This document shows positions 36,072 through 45,116 of a stretch of 64,000 nucleotides of DNA, in pieces. Location of the stretch: the NCBI GenBank assembly GCA_964576465.1, contig CAZNXE010000001.1, positions 1-64,000 on the forward strand. The letters run 5' to 3'. The notes under the pieces were generated by a model. That model did no database searches and was not told the origin of the DNA. It saw only the letters and a program-made list of their open reading frames with translations. The translations under genes and the position numbers were made by a program. The stretch comes from CAZNXE01 sp964576465. GTDB taxonomy: Bacteria; Planctomycetota; Planctomycetia; Pirellulales; JAEUIK01. Position 1 is the stretch's first letter; each line of letters begins with the position of its first letter.

Positions 36072-37202
36072 TTGCAAGAGAATCCACTGCGTTTCAGACA
36101 AACGGGGTTCACCCTTCTCGAAGTGTTACTCGGGATGGTGCTGTCGATCGCTTTGATGACCGGCCTATGGGCGTCGTTGAACCTGTACACGAAGATTTTC
36201 AACTCGGGCCATCTTCAGGTCGAACAGTCGCAATTGATTCGTGGCGTACTGACGAAGCTGAGCGTCGAAATTCGTGCGGCCGTTATCCCCTCAAGAAACG
36301 AAGAATCCAGCACGTCGGTTGTCGCTGAGGTCGACCCGATGGCCCTAACGGACTCATCGCAGCTTGAATCATCAGGGTGCTGTGGACTGCGCGGCGATGC
36401 ACATTGGATCGAGATTGATCTTGTGGAGCCACGAGCAAGAGCCATTCTCGCGACAACCTTCGACAATCCATCGGCGAGCGAGCTAACCACGCCCACCGTG
36501 CCCGAACTAATCACCGTGCGATATTATGTGGCCGAAACCGATTTGGTCACGCCAATCACCGACGGAATCGGTCTCGCCAACGCGGCAGGTCTGGTTCGAT
36601 TTGCCCGCCCCTGGCCAGGTCATCCCGGGGCAAACACAAGCGGCCAGGCATTCTCCTCGTCGTCTCAAGGGCGTTCAAATACCGCTGCTTTTCCAGATGC
36701 CGTTGACGAAGCGTCGCCCGCCGGCACACAACGCTCACCAATCAACGCAAACGAAAACACGCCACAACTACTTGCCGCCGAAGTCGTGCAATTGGAGTTT
36801 CGCTACTTCGACGGACAGTCTTGGGTGTCGCAGTGGGATAGCGGACAAACGGGTGCAATACCCCAAGCAGTCGAAGTGGCCCTCGCCACGCGGCGGCCAC
36901 GAAATCCATCTCGAAGTCATCAACATCGCCAAACATCAAACGGAACGCCCACTGACAACTTGACCACCGAAGCGGACGCCAGCATGCGGGGCGTTTCGCT
37001 GTTTGAGACCTCGCCCAATTCATCATCCACCGAACAACTTCCGTGGGTCATCAGCCGTCGGTTGATCGCGCTGCCCGTCGGTGGAAATCCGCCAGACAGC
37101 CGCTCGATGAGCAATGACGATGAGCCCGAGACGAACGTCTCCCCCATGCCATCGTCTGAACCCAACGACGGTGGTGAATCGGATGCCGAGGGCGCGCCAT
37201 GA
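36072..37202 (+). CDS. gspJ: minor pseudopilin GspJ with extended C-terminal region (TTG start)
   Basis: A 376-residue prepilin-like protein. The start is a TTG at 36072, preceded by AAAGGG 7 bases upstream. The next in-frame ATG would fall inside the membrane helix and remove the leader, so TTG is compelling. The leader ends at Gly12, followed by FTLLEVLLGMVLSIALMTG with Glu at +5. YYVAE and LAAEVVQLEFRYFDGQSWV match GspJ beta strands. It is much longer than the usual 200-odd residues, with Ser/Asn/Thr-rich inserts near residues 200-240 and a polar tail. Its stop overlaps the gspK start (ATGA). Confidence 0.8.
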   Translation: MQENPLRFRQTGFTLLEVLLGMVLSIALMTGLWASLNLYTKIFNSGHLQVEQSQLIRGVLTKLSVEIRAAVIPSRNEESSTSVVAEVDPMALTDSSQLESSGCCGLRGDAHWIEIDLVEPRARAILATTFDNPSASELTTPTVPELITVRYYVAETDLVTPITDGIGLANAAGLVRFARPWPGHPGANTSGQAFSSSSQGRSNTAAFPDAVDEASPAGTQRSPINANENTPQLLAAEVVQLEFRYFDGQSWVSQWDSGQTGAIPQAVEVALATRRPRNPSRSHQHRQTSNGTPTDNLTTEADASMRGVSLFETSPNSSSTEQLPWVISRRLIALPVGGNPPDSRSMSNDDEPETNVSPMPSSEPNDGGESDAEGAP

Positions 37203-38809
37203 ATAACCTCCAACCACATACGGTCTACGCGCAAGGGTGCAAGCGAAGGCCACCGACAAGGCACGGTTTGGTGTTGGTTCTGGTGCTCGTCGTGATCGCC
37301 ATGCTGAGCCTCGCAGGATACGCATTCAACGAACTCATGTTCTCGGCGAATCGTGCCAGTCGGCTCAGTGGACAACAGGCGCAGGCTGCTTATCTGGTTG
37401 AATCAGGCGTCGCGGCGCTGAAATACGATCTTGCGACTGCTGGGAACAATCACTCTGGCTCCAGTGACCCGATGCTCGCTCGCAAGCGGTATGGCGGTGT
37501 ACGCGTCTTTGAAGATGATCGGTATGGTCGCACGGGTCGTTTCAGTATTGTCACGCCCATGCCCAGCGAAGAAGCCCCAGTGGTGCGGTTCGCCTTGGCC
37601 AATGAATCAGCGAAACTGAATCTTTCGGCACTCGTGGCTTGGGATAAAGAGAAGCCCGGGGTTGCGCGCGATGCGCTCATGAAGCTGCCACGGATGACCA
37701 ATGAGGTGGCCGATTCATTGCTCGACTGGATTGATGCCGACAACCAACCGCGCGAGTTTGGCAGCGAGGTTGATTACTATGCGGGACTCGATCCACCCTA
37801 TCAACCTCGAAACGGTCCCGTCGAGGCGATGGAAGCGTTGCTGCTGGTTCGCGGAGTAAGCCGGCGGCTGCTGTTGGGAAGCGACCACAATCGCAATGGA
37901 GTACTCGAACCAATCGAAATCGACAAAGCCGATCAGGCAGCAGGAACAGGCTCGACCTCGGTGGACCCATCGAGCGGAGCCTCCATGGCGCACCAGGGGT
38001 GGTCGGCATGGTTAACGCTGAGGAGCGCCGAGTCGAATCTCGATCCTGGCAGAGAGCCGAAGATCGATCTCAACGACGCCGATCTTCGCGGATTGCACGC
38101 TCGTTTGCTGAAGCACTTCGATCAAGGAGTAGCCGACTTCGTAATACTATATCGGCAGTTTGGCCCCTCGACGGCCACGTCAGCGGTGCTCGAAAGTACC
38201 GGGGCGATCGACTGGACGCGGCAACCGAATCATCGCTTCGTCACGGAACTCGACCTCGCTGGATCTCGTGTAAGTGCCGTCTTCGCCGGGAAGAAAGAAG
38301 CCGTCGTGTTGAAGAGCCCCCTGGGCGCCAAGACCGCCGAACTCAACCAATGGCTGCCGAAGTGGCTCGATTACGTGACGATCAACCCATCGCCGGTCAT
38401 CGCCGGCCGGGTCAACATCAATCTCGCTTCACGAGAAGTCTTGGAGGCAATCCCAGGTCTCGATTTGGCCGATATCGATGCCATTCTCAGCCGACGTGAC
38501 GCGAAATCTCAAAATTCCGCGGGTTCACGAAGACACGCAGCATGGCTCGCGTCAGAAGGCGTGCTTGGCCTCGATAAGATGAAGCTGCTGATGAAATTCG
38601 TGACCACCGGCGGCGACGTCCATCGCGGTCAAGTCGTCGGACATTTCGATGACGGCGGCTATCAAGCCAGAGTAGAATTGGTTCTTGACGCCTCGGTGCG
38701 ACCACCTCGCATCGTACAATGGAGGGATCTGCGTCACCTGGGAAGAGCGTATCCTGACAGGCTGCTCAACGGGGCAGCGGGAACAGAGGGACTGACTGCA
38801 CGGCGGTAG
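37199..38809 (+). CDS. gspK: pseudopilus tip protein GspK
   Basis: A 536-residue protein. The leader ends at Gly23, followed by a hydrophobic stretch without Glu at +5, as is normal for GspK. The family pattern LLDWIDADNQPREFGSEVDYY lies near residues 174-194, and FALANESAKLNLS precedes it. A helix-hairpin-helix-like segment (INLASREVLEAIPGLDLADI) occurs in the C-terminal third. Residues 229-240 (DHNRNGVLEPIE) fit an EF-hand loop with all coordinating positions filled. GspK caps the GspH/I/J tip complex. At over 500 residues it is longer than the typical 300-330. Confidence 0.88.
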   Translation: MNNLQPHTVYAQGCKRRPPTRHGLVLVLVLVVIAMLSLAGYAFNELMFSANRASRLSGQQAQAAYLVESGVAALKYDLATAGNNHSGSSDPMLARKRYGGVRVFEDDRYGRTGRFSIVTPMPSEEAPVVRFALANESAKLNLSALVAWDKEKPGVARDALMKLPRMTNEVADSLLDWIDADNQPREFGSEVDYYAGLDPPYQPRNGPVEAMEALLLVRGVSRRLLLGSDHNRNGVLEPIEIDKADQAAGTGSTSVDPSSGASMAHQGWSAWLTLRSAESNLDPGREPKIDLNDADLRGLHARLLKHFDQGVADFVILYRQFGPSTATSAVLESTGAIDWTRQPNHRFVTELDLAGSRVSAVFAGKKEAVVLKSPLGAKTAELNQWLPKWLDYVTINPSPVIAGRVNINLASREVLEAIPGLDLADIDAILSRRDAKSQNSAGSRRHAAWLASEGVLGLDKMKLLMKFVTTGGDVHRGQVVGHFDDGGYQARVELVLDASVRPPRIVQWRDLRHLGRAYPDRLLNGAAGTEGLTARR

Positions 38810-38864
38810 CGCGTCGTCACGGCATCGTCGACCAAATCGGTCGCACATCGCGAGAGGCAAACCA

Positions 38865-40478
38865 ATGTCAAAACTGTTAGCCGTCGAATGGGAACATCGC
38901 CAAGCCCGTTATGTCGCGGCCACGGTGGTTCGTGGTCGCATCACGGTCACATCGGCGGGCATGGTAACTTTGCCGCCGCCTGACGAAGAGCAAACAGACA
39001 CGCAAGAGAAACTAGCACAGCAACTTCGTGTGGCCTTGGAGGACAAACGCCCGCCGCGCGGTCGGACCATCGTGGGAGCAAGCCGCGCGGCAGTCGATCT
39101 GCGCGAACTAACGTTGCCACCATGCCCCGACGACGAACTGCCCGAACTTGTGCGACATCAGGCAACCCGTCAATTGTCAGGGATGGGCGAAGGGTCGTTG
39201 TTGGACTTTTTTCCGTTAAACGAGAACCCTAGTGAATCACGTTCAGTGTTGGCGACAGCGATCGTTCCAGATCAGGTGGAACGAATCAATCAATTCTGTT
39301 CCGAAGCAGGCATCGTCCCACAGCGGTTACTCGTCCGTTCGCTGTCCACAGGATCGCTGTTTCTTACGCGGCACGCCGATGATCGTACCAGCCTAATCAT
39401 CGACGTCGAATGTGACGAAGCCGACTTGACAGTGGTTAGCAGTCAGGGTGTGCGAGTCTCGCGGTGCATGCGATTGCCGATCGACGACGATCCCGTGCCG
39501 CTGCTGGCCGAGATTCGACGGACTCTCGTCGCTGTTGCCAACCAGACGGGTGGCGGCGAGGTGCATCAGATCCGCATCTGCGGAACCGAAGGCGATCACG
39601 AAGATCTCGTCGCCCGTTTGCGCGATGTGCTCGACATCTCCGTGAAGACGTTCGACCCGTTCGAGGGTTTCACGCTTGGCGGTGACTTAACCGACGGTCC
39701 ACCTGAGCACCGTGGGCAATACACGGCACTGCTGGGCATGATTGCCGACGAGGCGCATAACCGCGGTCATGCGATCGACTTTCTCCATCCGCGTCGAGCA
39801 CCCCTTCCGCCCGATCGCCGCAACATGCTGATTGCCGCCGCCACGGTCTTGGTCGCGGCAGTGTTGTGGTCTGGTTGGTTCGCATGGAGTAGCTTCTCCG
39901 AGCTGAACCAGGAAATTGATCGATTGACAGCGTTGTCCAAGCAAGGCGCCAAGTTTGTCAAAGAGGCCCGCGGCACCGAAGCTGCCGTGGCAGCGATCGA
40001 ACAGTGGAAACAAGGCGACGTGGCTTGGCTCGATGAGTTGCGAGAACTCTCGACTGAGTTTCCTCCGGCCCGCGATGCGTTGCTCGTCCGGCTTACACTC
40101 AGCCGCGCTCCGGCGGGTGGCGGAACCATCGAAATGCAAGGACAAGTCCGCGACCCCGCGATCATCGAACGCATGGAAACCAGTTTGCGAGATGCGAATC
40201 ACGAAGTGCGCAGCCGCCGTGTTCAAGAAAGTGATCGGGACCGCACGCTGACGTGGCAGTTCGAGTCTTCGATGTCGGTCGTCCCGCGCGACAAGCATGC
40301 TTATCTCGCCATCACCCGCGCGCCGGAGACAGCTTCTTCGCCAGAGAACCAATCAACGCAACCTTCATCCGCACCGCTTGTCGATCCGGATAACACGCCC
40401 TCCGAGCGACGCATGCCGGAGGATCAACCTCGACCCTCATCGAAACTCGACTTTGGCAGTGAGGAGGCGGCCCGATGA
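38865..40478 (+). CDS. gspL: GspL-type assembly protein (PilM-PilN-like fusion)
   Basis: A 537-residue protein. Residues 1-300 resemble the actin-like PilM/GspL cytoplasmic domain (GASRAAVDLRELTLPPCPDDELP, then TSLIIDVECDEADLTVV). One membrane segment (MLIAAATVLVAAVLWSGWFAW) follows near residue 325. The periplasmic part resembles PilN, with a coiled coil and a ferredoxin-like domain (WLDELRELSTEFP, then LVRLTLSRAPAGG). GspL joins the GspE ATPase to GspM in the inner membrane. Gene order (K, L, M) and the ATGA overlap with the next gene support the call. A Pro/Ser-rich tail ends the protein. Confidence 0.78.
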   Translation: MSKLLAVEWEHRQARYVAATVVRGRITVTSAGMVTLPPPDEEQTDTQEKLAQQLRVALEDKRPPRGRTIVGASRAAVDLRELTLPPCPDDELPELVRHQATRQLSGMGEGSLLDFFPLNENPSESRSVLATAIVPDQVERINQFCSEAGIVPQRLLVRSLSTGSLFLTRHADDRTSLIIDVECDEADLTVVSSQGVRVSRCMRLPIDDDPVPLLAEIRRTLVAVANQTGGGEVHQIRICGTEGDHEDLVARLRDVLDISVKTFDPFEGFTLGGDLTDGPPEHRGQYTALLGMIADEAHNRGHAIDFLHPRRAPLPPDRRNMLIAAATVLVAAVLWSGWFAWSSFSELNQEIDRLTALSKQGAKFVKEARGTEAAVAAIEQWKQGDVAWLDELRELSTEFPPARDALLVRLTLSRAPAGGGTIEMQGQVRDPAIIERMETSLRDANHEVRSRRVQESDRDRTLTWQFESSMSVVPRDKHAYLAITRAPETASSPENQSTQPSSAPLVDPDNTPSERRMPEDQPRPSSKLDFGSEEAAR

Positions 40479-41359
40479 AGAATCGAGAGAAAGTATTAGC
40501 CGCGATCGTGACCCTCATTCTTGTTGGTTGGGGAGGACAGTCGCTCTTTGAATCGATGTTACAAACACCCTTGGATGCCAAGCGGAAGAAGATCGCGCGA
40601 CTGGAAAGTGACATTCGCGATAAAGACCTGGTCATCGAACGCGCGAAAGAGTGGACGACAAAACTCAACGACTGGCGTTCGCAGTCCTTGCCCACCGACG
40701 CCGCGTTGGCCCGTTCGGCCTATCAGAACTGGCTGTTGGAGTTGGTCGAATTGGCCGAGTTCGAACGCTCGAATGTCGACTCCGGCGAAGCGGTCAACAA
40801 GCCGGGTGCCTATCAGAAGCTGCCCTTCACGGTCCGTGCCCGAGTCACGCTGCCGAAGTTGACACAATTTCTGTACAATTTTTATCAGGCAGATCACCTT
40901 CATCTGATCCAAAGAATCGGAATCACGCCGGTAGCCAACTCCGATGCCTTGGATCTTTCGTTGGCCATCGAAGCGCTTGTGCTGCCCCAGGCGGAACGTC
41001 GCGAGCAACTGAGCCGGAAGCCGTCGGAACGACTGGCGGGCGGATCGCTCGAGTATTACGACGCGATTATCGAGCGCGACTTATTCAGCACGGGCGGCGC
41101 GATGTTCGACACGGCCGACTACGCCTTTCTGACCGCCATCTTGGAAGTCGGTAATATCCCGGAAGTGTGGTTCACCATTCGCACCAGTGGCGAAATCATC
41201 AAACTCCGCAACGGGCAGAATTTTGAAGTCGGAGAGTTTCACGGCGTCATCGTCGAGATCGATACCCAAGATGTCGTGATCGATTCTGGCAACGAACGCT
41301 GGTTACTCACGCTTGGGGAAAACTTGAGCCAAGCGACCTCAATTCCACCGGAGTTCTAG
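40475..41359 (+). CDS. GspM/PilO-like protein with C-terminal GspC/PilP-like domain
   Basis: A 294-residue protein with one N-terminal membrane segment (VLAAIVTLILVGWGGQSLF) and a coiled coil (residues 35-65). A ferredoxin-like PilO/GspM domain includes KLPFTVRARVTLPKLTQFLYNF. From about residue 195, IIERDLFSTG begins a second module. It ends with IIKLRNGQNFEVGEF and VVIDSGNERWLLTLG, which resembles the homology region of GspC/PilP, the part that contacts the secretin N domain. One protein may thus do the jobs of GspM and GspC. It overlaps gspL by four bases and is the last gene of the cluster. The fusion reading is inferred. Confidence 0.65.
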   Translation: MKNREKVLAAIVTLILVGWGGQSLFESMLQTPLDAKRKKIARLESDIRDKDLVIERAKEWTTKLNDWRSQSLPTDAALARSAYQNWLLELVELAEFERSNVDSGEAVNKPGAYQKLPFTVRARVTLPKLTQFLYNFYQADHLHLIQRIGITPVANSDALDLSLAIEALVLPQAERREQLSRKPSERLAGGSLEYYDAIIERDLFSTGGAMFDTADYAFLTAILEVGNIPEVWFTIRTSGEIIKLRNGQNFEVGEFHGVIVEIDTQDVVIDSGNERWLLTLGENLSQATSIPPEF

Positions 41360-41412
41360 CCTGGATGATTCAGTACGATCTGCTCCACAACCCAACGAGT
41401 CACGTCACAGCC

Positions 41413-41844
41413 ATGAGTATCTTCAAGCGATTGGACCACATTTCAATCGGCGTTTCAGATATCGAGCGAGCGCGAAAACTATTTGTCGACGTGCTGGGCG
41501 GTGAGCCAATGCGCGACCTGGGTTCCAACCCTGAAGAAGGCTTTTCGTGGCTAACCTTCAAACTCGGCGGCAAGAAGCTCGAACTGGTCGCGCCGACTAC
41601 GCCCGGCGAAGGTGGGGTCGGACGGTACATCGAAAAACAGGGCCAAGGATTTCATCACCTGTCCATCAGCGTTGATGATTTGCAAGAGGCCATCGAGTAT
41701 TTCCGATCCCACGGCATCCGCGTGTTGGCCGACAGCTTCGAGAACCCGCAGTGGAAGCATTGTTATTTGCATCCCCAGGACACCTTCGGAGCCTTGATTC
41801 AGGTGTTTGAAGAGAACCCGGACACGCTGTCGCATGGCGACTGA
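41413..41844 (+). CDS. VOC family protein, methylmalonyl-CoA epimerase-like
   Basis: About 143 residues from the ATG at 41413; an upstream in-frame ATG at 41365 would add 16 non-homologous residues. It starts MSIFKRLDHISIGVSDIERA, typical of methylmalonyl-CoA epimerase. The metal ligands fit: His9 (LDHISI), a His in GFHHLSISVDD and a Glu near the end (LIQVFEE). The enzyme interconverts (R)- and (S)-methylmalonyl-CoA in propionate metabolism. No mutase gene is nearby, so another VOC activity remains possible. It follows the gsp cluster by 53 bases on the same strand. Confidence 0.7.
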   Translation: MSIFKRLDHISIGVSDIERARKLFVDVLGGEPMRDLGSNPEEGFSWLTFKLGGKKLELVAPTTPGEGGVGRYIEKQGQGFHHLSISVDDLQEAIEYFRSHGIRVLADSFENPQWKHCYLHPQDTFGALIQVFEENPDTLSHGD

Positions 41845-41884
41845 TCTCTGTGTACTGCCACCGCATCGCGGTCGGAGTTCTCGA

Positions 41885-43435
41885 TCACCGGCTACGCCAA
41901 AACGCCGGCACGAACAAGACCAAGATCACGTAGACCTCGAGCCGGCCAACCATCATTAGGAAGGTGAATAGCAGTTTGGTCGGCTGGCTGAAATGGGCAT
42001 AGTTTTGGGTTGCCCCCACGGTCCCCAGCCCGGGCCCGATGTTGTTCAGCGTAGCGGCAACTCCCGACGCGCTATCGATCAGCTTGTTTTCGATGGGCCG
42101 GCCCTTGTCAGTCCAAGTTGCATCGGGCTCAAAGGTAACGACCGCCATCCAACTGAAGACGAAGATCACCAAGATGGCCCCGAAATACATGGGGATGTTC
42201 GTTTTAACTTCCTCTGGCACGGGATGACCACTGAGCCTCAACGGTCGCACCACGGTGGGACGAAAAGCCTGCTCAATCTGTAGCCGCAAGATCTTAAGCA
42301 ACAAAATGTGGCGAATGACTTTCAGCCCACCGCCGGTGCTGCCCGCACAACCTCCGACGAACATCAACAAGAACAGCACGCCGCGGCCGAAACTATTCCA
42401 AGTGTCGAAGTCGTGCGTTCCATATCCAGTTGTCGTCATGATCGACACAACCTGAAACAAGCCGTAACGCACGGCACTGGCCGGATCGGCAAAATCTTCG
42501 TGGTACATTCCAAACGCGACCACCAGTGTGGTAACCAGCAACATGAAGCCGATATAGACGCGCCATTCAATGTCGGCCAATAGTCGGCCCGGCTGCCGCA
42601 ACGCCACGAAATAGATCAACACAAAGTTGGTCCCCGCCATCACCATGAATACCAAGATGGTCATTTCGATGAGCGGGCCATTCAGCCCTGGCTGTTGGGC
42701 AAACCAGCCGGCGCTGGCGTTGTGGGTGCTGAAACCTCCCGTGGCCATGGTGCCGAACGCATGACACAGCGCATCGAACAACGAGAGCCCTTCGATCCAC
42801 AGCAACAACGTCAGCACAACGTTCAGCGTTAGATAGATCACGCACAGCATCCAAGCGGTGTGCTGCACGCGGGCCTGGTGGCTCTCGAAACTGGGCCCCG
42901 GCACTTCGGCCCGCATCATCGCTTTTCCGGCTGATCCCTGACCGAGGATGGCCACAAACAGTACGACGATCCCCAGCCCGCCCAGAAAGTGGGTACTGGA
43001 CCGCCAAAACAAGATACAACGCGGCACCAGATCAGGATTGTCCAAGTCAGTCAACAGCGTGGCGCCAGTTGTACTAAACCCCGACTGCGACTCGAAAAGT
43101 GCGTCGACAACCGTTATGCGGTGCTGGGCGTCGACCATCGTACCGCTGAACATGTAGGGCAAGGCCCCCAACACCGTGGCCAAAATCCAACTCAGTCCGA
43201 CAATTGCCATCGCTTCTTTGCGAAACAAACGCGTTCGTGGTCCACGGCCCAAATACCGCAGTGCGCCACCGACGACAGCACAAACCACCATCGACGCGAG
43301 TAGTCCGTAGAAACCTCGCGATTCGAACGTACGGCCAGAAAGAATCGGAAAGGCCCACGGCAAACTGAAGGCCATCGACCCGCCGAGTAGAAGCGAGATT
43401 AAGCCCAAGAAGCGGGCCAGCAGGAGCTTGTTCAT
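41885..43435 (-). CDS. trkH: TrkH-type potassium uptake membrane subunit
   Basis: A 516-residue polytopic protein of the TrkH/KtrB family. Four selectivity-filter-like loops can be read: SGFSTTGAT, GTMATGGFST, MTTTGYGT and a degenerate LNNIGPGLGTVG. The motif GGCAGSTGGGLKVIRH after the third pore loop is diagnostic. It imports K+ with H+ or Na+, gated by cytoplasmic TrkA. It begins 36 bases after the trkA stop on the same strand, so the two form an operon and should act as one transporter. Confidence 0.93.
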   Translation of the reverse strand: MNKLLLARFLGLISLLLGGSMAFSLPWAFPILSGRTFESRGFYGLLASMVVCAVVGGALRYLGRGPRTRLFRKEAMAIVGLSWILATVLGALPYMFSGTMVDAQHRITVVDALFESQSGFSTTGATLLTDLDNPDLVPRCILFWRSSTHFLGGLGIVVLFVAILGQGSAGKAMMRAEVPGPSFESHQARVQHTAWMLCVIYLTLNVVLTLLLWIEGLSLFDALCHAFGTMATGGFSTHNASAGWFAQQPGLNGPLIEMTILVFMVMAGTNFVLIYFVALRQPGRLLADIEWRVYIGFMLLVTTLVVAFGMYHEDFADPASAVRYGLFQVVSIMTTTGYGTHDFDTWNSFGRGVLFLLMFVGGCAGSTGGGLKVIRHILLLKILRLQIEQAFRPTVVRPLRLSGHPVPEEVKTNIPMYFGAILVIFVFSWMAVVTFEPDATWTDKGRPIENKLIDSASGVAATLNNIGPGLGTVGATQNYAHFSQPTKLLFTFLMMVGRLEVYVILVLFVPAFWRSR

Positions 43436-43471
43436 GGAATTCGTATTACGTCAGGAGACGATGCACACGAC

Positions 43472-44824
43472 CTATGATTCTTGTTCGTCGGCGGTAAACA
43501 ACCGGACCGTGGATTCAAAGAACGGATTTTCGATCAACGCGACCACGGTATCACCGCCGCGAAGATGGTCGTCTGCCCCGGGAACATGGACAAATCCCTC
43601 GCGAATCACGGCGGCGATCAACGCCCGCTGAGGCAACGATAGCTCGCGCAGTGCCAACTGAGTGGCCGGAGAGCCCTCGGCAACCTCGACCTCGATGATC
43701 TCAATTCCGCCTCCGAACAACGGAGACCGCGAGATGACCGGTCCGGTGTGAAGGTAGCTGAGCACTTGTTTGGCCATCACTTCGCGAGGGCTAACCGCGT
43801 GATCGATGCCGAGTTTTCCGACTACGTTGGCGTAGTCGGGCCGCCCCACGACGGCCATGATTTTCTTCGCACCCAGTTCCTTCGCCTCAACCGCGGCCAT
43901 GATGTTTGCCTCGTCGTCGCCGGTGCAGGCGATGAACACGTCGGAAGAACCAACCCGTTCTTCTTCGAGATGCTCACGTGCATTGCAATCGCTATTGACG
44001 ATGGTGACTTCCAAGAGGTGCTCTGCCAGATACTCGCACCGCTGGCGGTCCAGCTCCAAGATGACGACATGAAATCCGGTGCTTTGCAACAATTCGGCCA
44101 GATGATATCCCGTCTCGCCACCGCCGGCGATGACCACGTTTTGCTTCGGCGGAGTTTCATGGAGAAGCGATTTCCGGACTTCGACAATTTCTTCCGACGC
44201 GCCGATGAGCGTCACGCGGTCGCCAATTTCGAGATGATCGTCTGCTCCGGCGATGGAGAGATGACCGCTACGGAGAATCGAACCGATCCGCACGCCGCGT
44301 GGCAACCGCACTTGTTTCAAGGGCACGCCGACTGATGCCGTCTTGCTCGAAACGACCAACTCCTGAACCTCGACTCCGCCACGCGTGAGCCGCTCGATCA
44401 CTGCCGATCCCGACCGCCCGATGCCCCGCACCAGTTCAATCGCCGAGAGGTGCTCGAGGCTCAATAGCCGGTCGATGTTGAAGTGCCGTTGATAGTCGAA
44501 CGTGCTCAAATCCCGAAGCACGGCTGCATAGATGCGGGCCAGCGCGCGTCGAGCACCCATCGCCTTACAGAGACTGGCGGCGACCAGATTGACTTCATCG
44601 TTGCCGGTGACCGCCAACGCAAGATCGGCGTCCATGACCCCCGCCTGAAACAGAACGCTCGATTGCGACGCCATCCCGGTCACAATCCGAGCGTCGAGAC
44701 GTTCGTCCAATTCCTTGGCACGGGCGGGATTGGAGTCGAGCACGGTGACATCGTGCCGTCGTTGACACAGCAACTCGGCAATCGAGCCGCCGACGGTGCC
44801 TCCCCCCAACACAACGATCTTCAT
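43472..44824 (-). CDS. trkA: TrkA potassium-transport regulatory subunit
   Basis: A 450-residue cytoplasmic protein with two RCK modules. The first Rossmann fold starts MKIVVLGGGTVGGSIAELL, and the second has VVIAGGGETGYHLAELL near residue 230. Each is followed by a TrkA_C domain. This is the full-length, tandem form of TrkA that binds NAD(H) and gates TrkH. The gene is immediately upstream of trkH. It is divergent from the SSS transporter, with about 290 bases between the two starts. Confidence 0.93.
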   Translation of the reverse strand: MKIVVLGGGTVGGSIAELLCQRRHDVTVLDSNPARAKELDERLDARIVTGMASQSSVLFQAGVMDADLALAVTGNDEVNLVAASLCKAMGARRALARIYAAVLRDLSTFDYQRHFNIDRLLSLEHLSAIELVRGIGRSGSAVIERLTRGGVEVQELVVSSKTASVGVPLKQVRLPRGVRIGSILRSGHLSIAGADDHLEIGDRVTLIGASEEIVEVRKSLLHETPPKQNVVIAGGGETGYHLAELLQSTGFHVVILELDRQRCEYLAEHLLEVTIVNSDCNAREHLEEERVGSSDVFIACTGDDEANIMAAVEAKELGAKKIMAVVGRPDYANVVGKLGIDHAVSPREVMAKQVLSYLHTGPVISRSPLFGGGIEIIEVEVAEGSPATQLALRELSLPQRALIAAVIREGFVHVPGADDHLRGGDTVVALIENPFFESTVRLFTADEQES

Positions 44825-45116
44825 GATGGCTGCCTACTGGGCCTTGTCGCGAGAAAGCGCGGATTCTAATGGTTGTTCGTCTTCGCGGCCAACCCCTTGC
44901 TGCCACAACAACCATTCGAGAATGTGTTGGGCAAGGCCACATGCCTACCTTAAGGATAGACCAAAATGTGCAGCAACGGGCAATGGTTCCCTTGATGATT
45001 GTGCCCGAACCGGTAGACCGCCCACTGCACCGGTCACTGCCAAACTTGCTTGGCAAGCAAGCGGAGCCTATAGTCTCGGGTTCTTTGACGCAAATAACGC
45101 CGGCATGAGGATGCTG

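Noticed and set aside
34487..38809. Type IV pilus operon
   Set aside because: The GspG calcium loop, the H-I-J-K set of minor pseudopilins and the GspK pattern fit T2SS better; no PilT, PilA or PilQ is seen.
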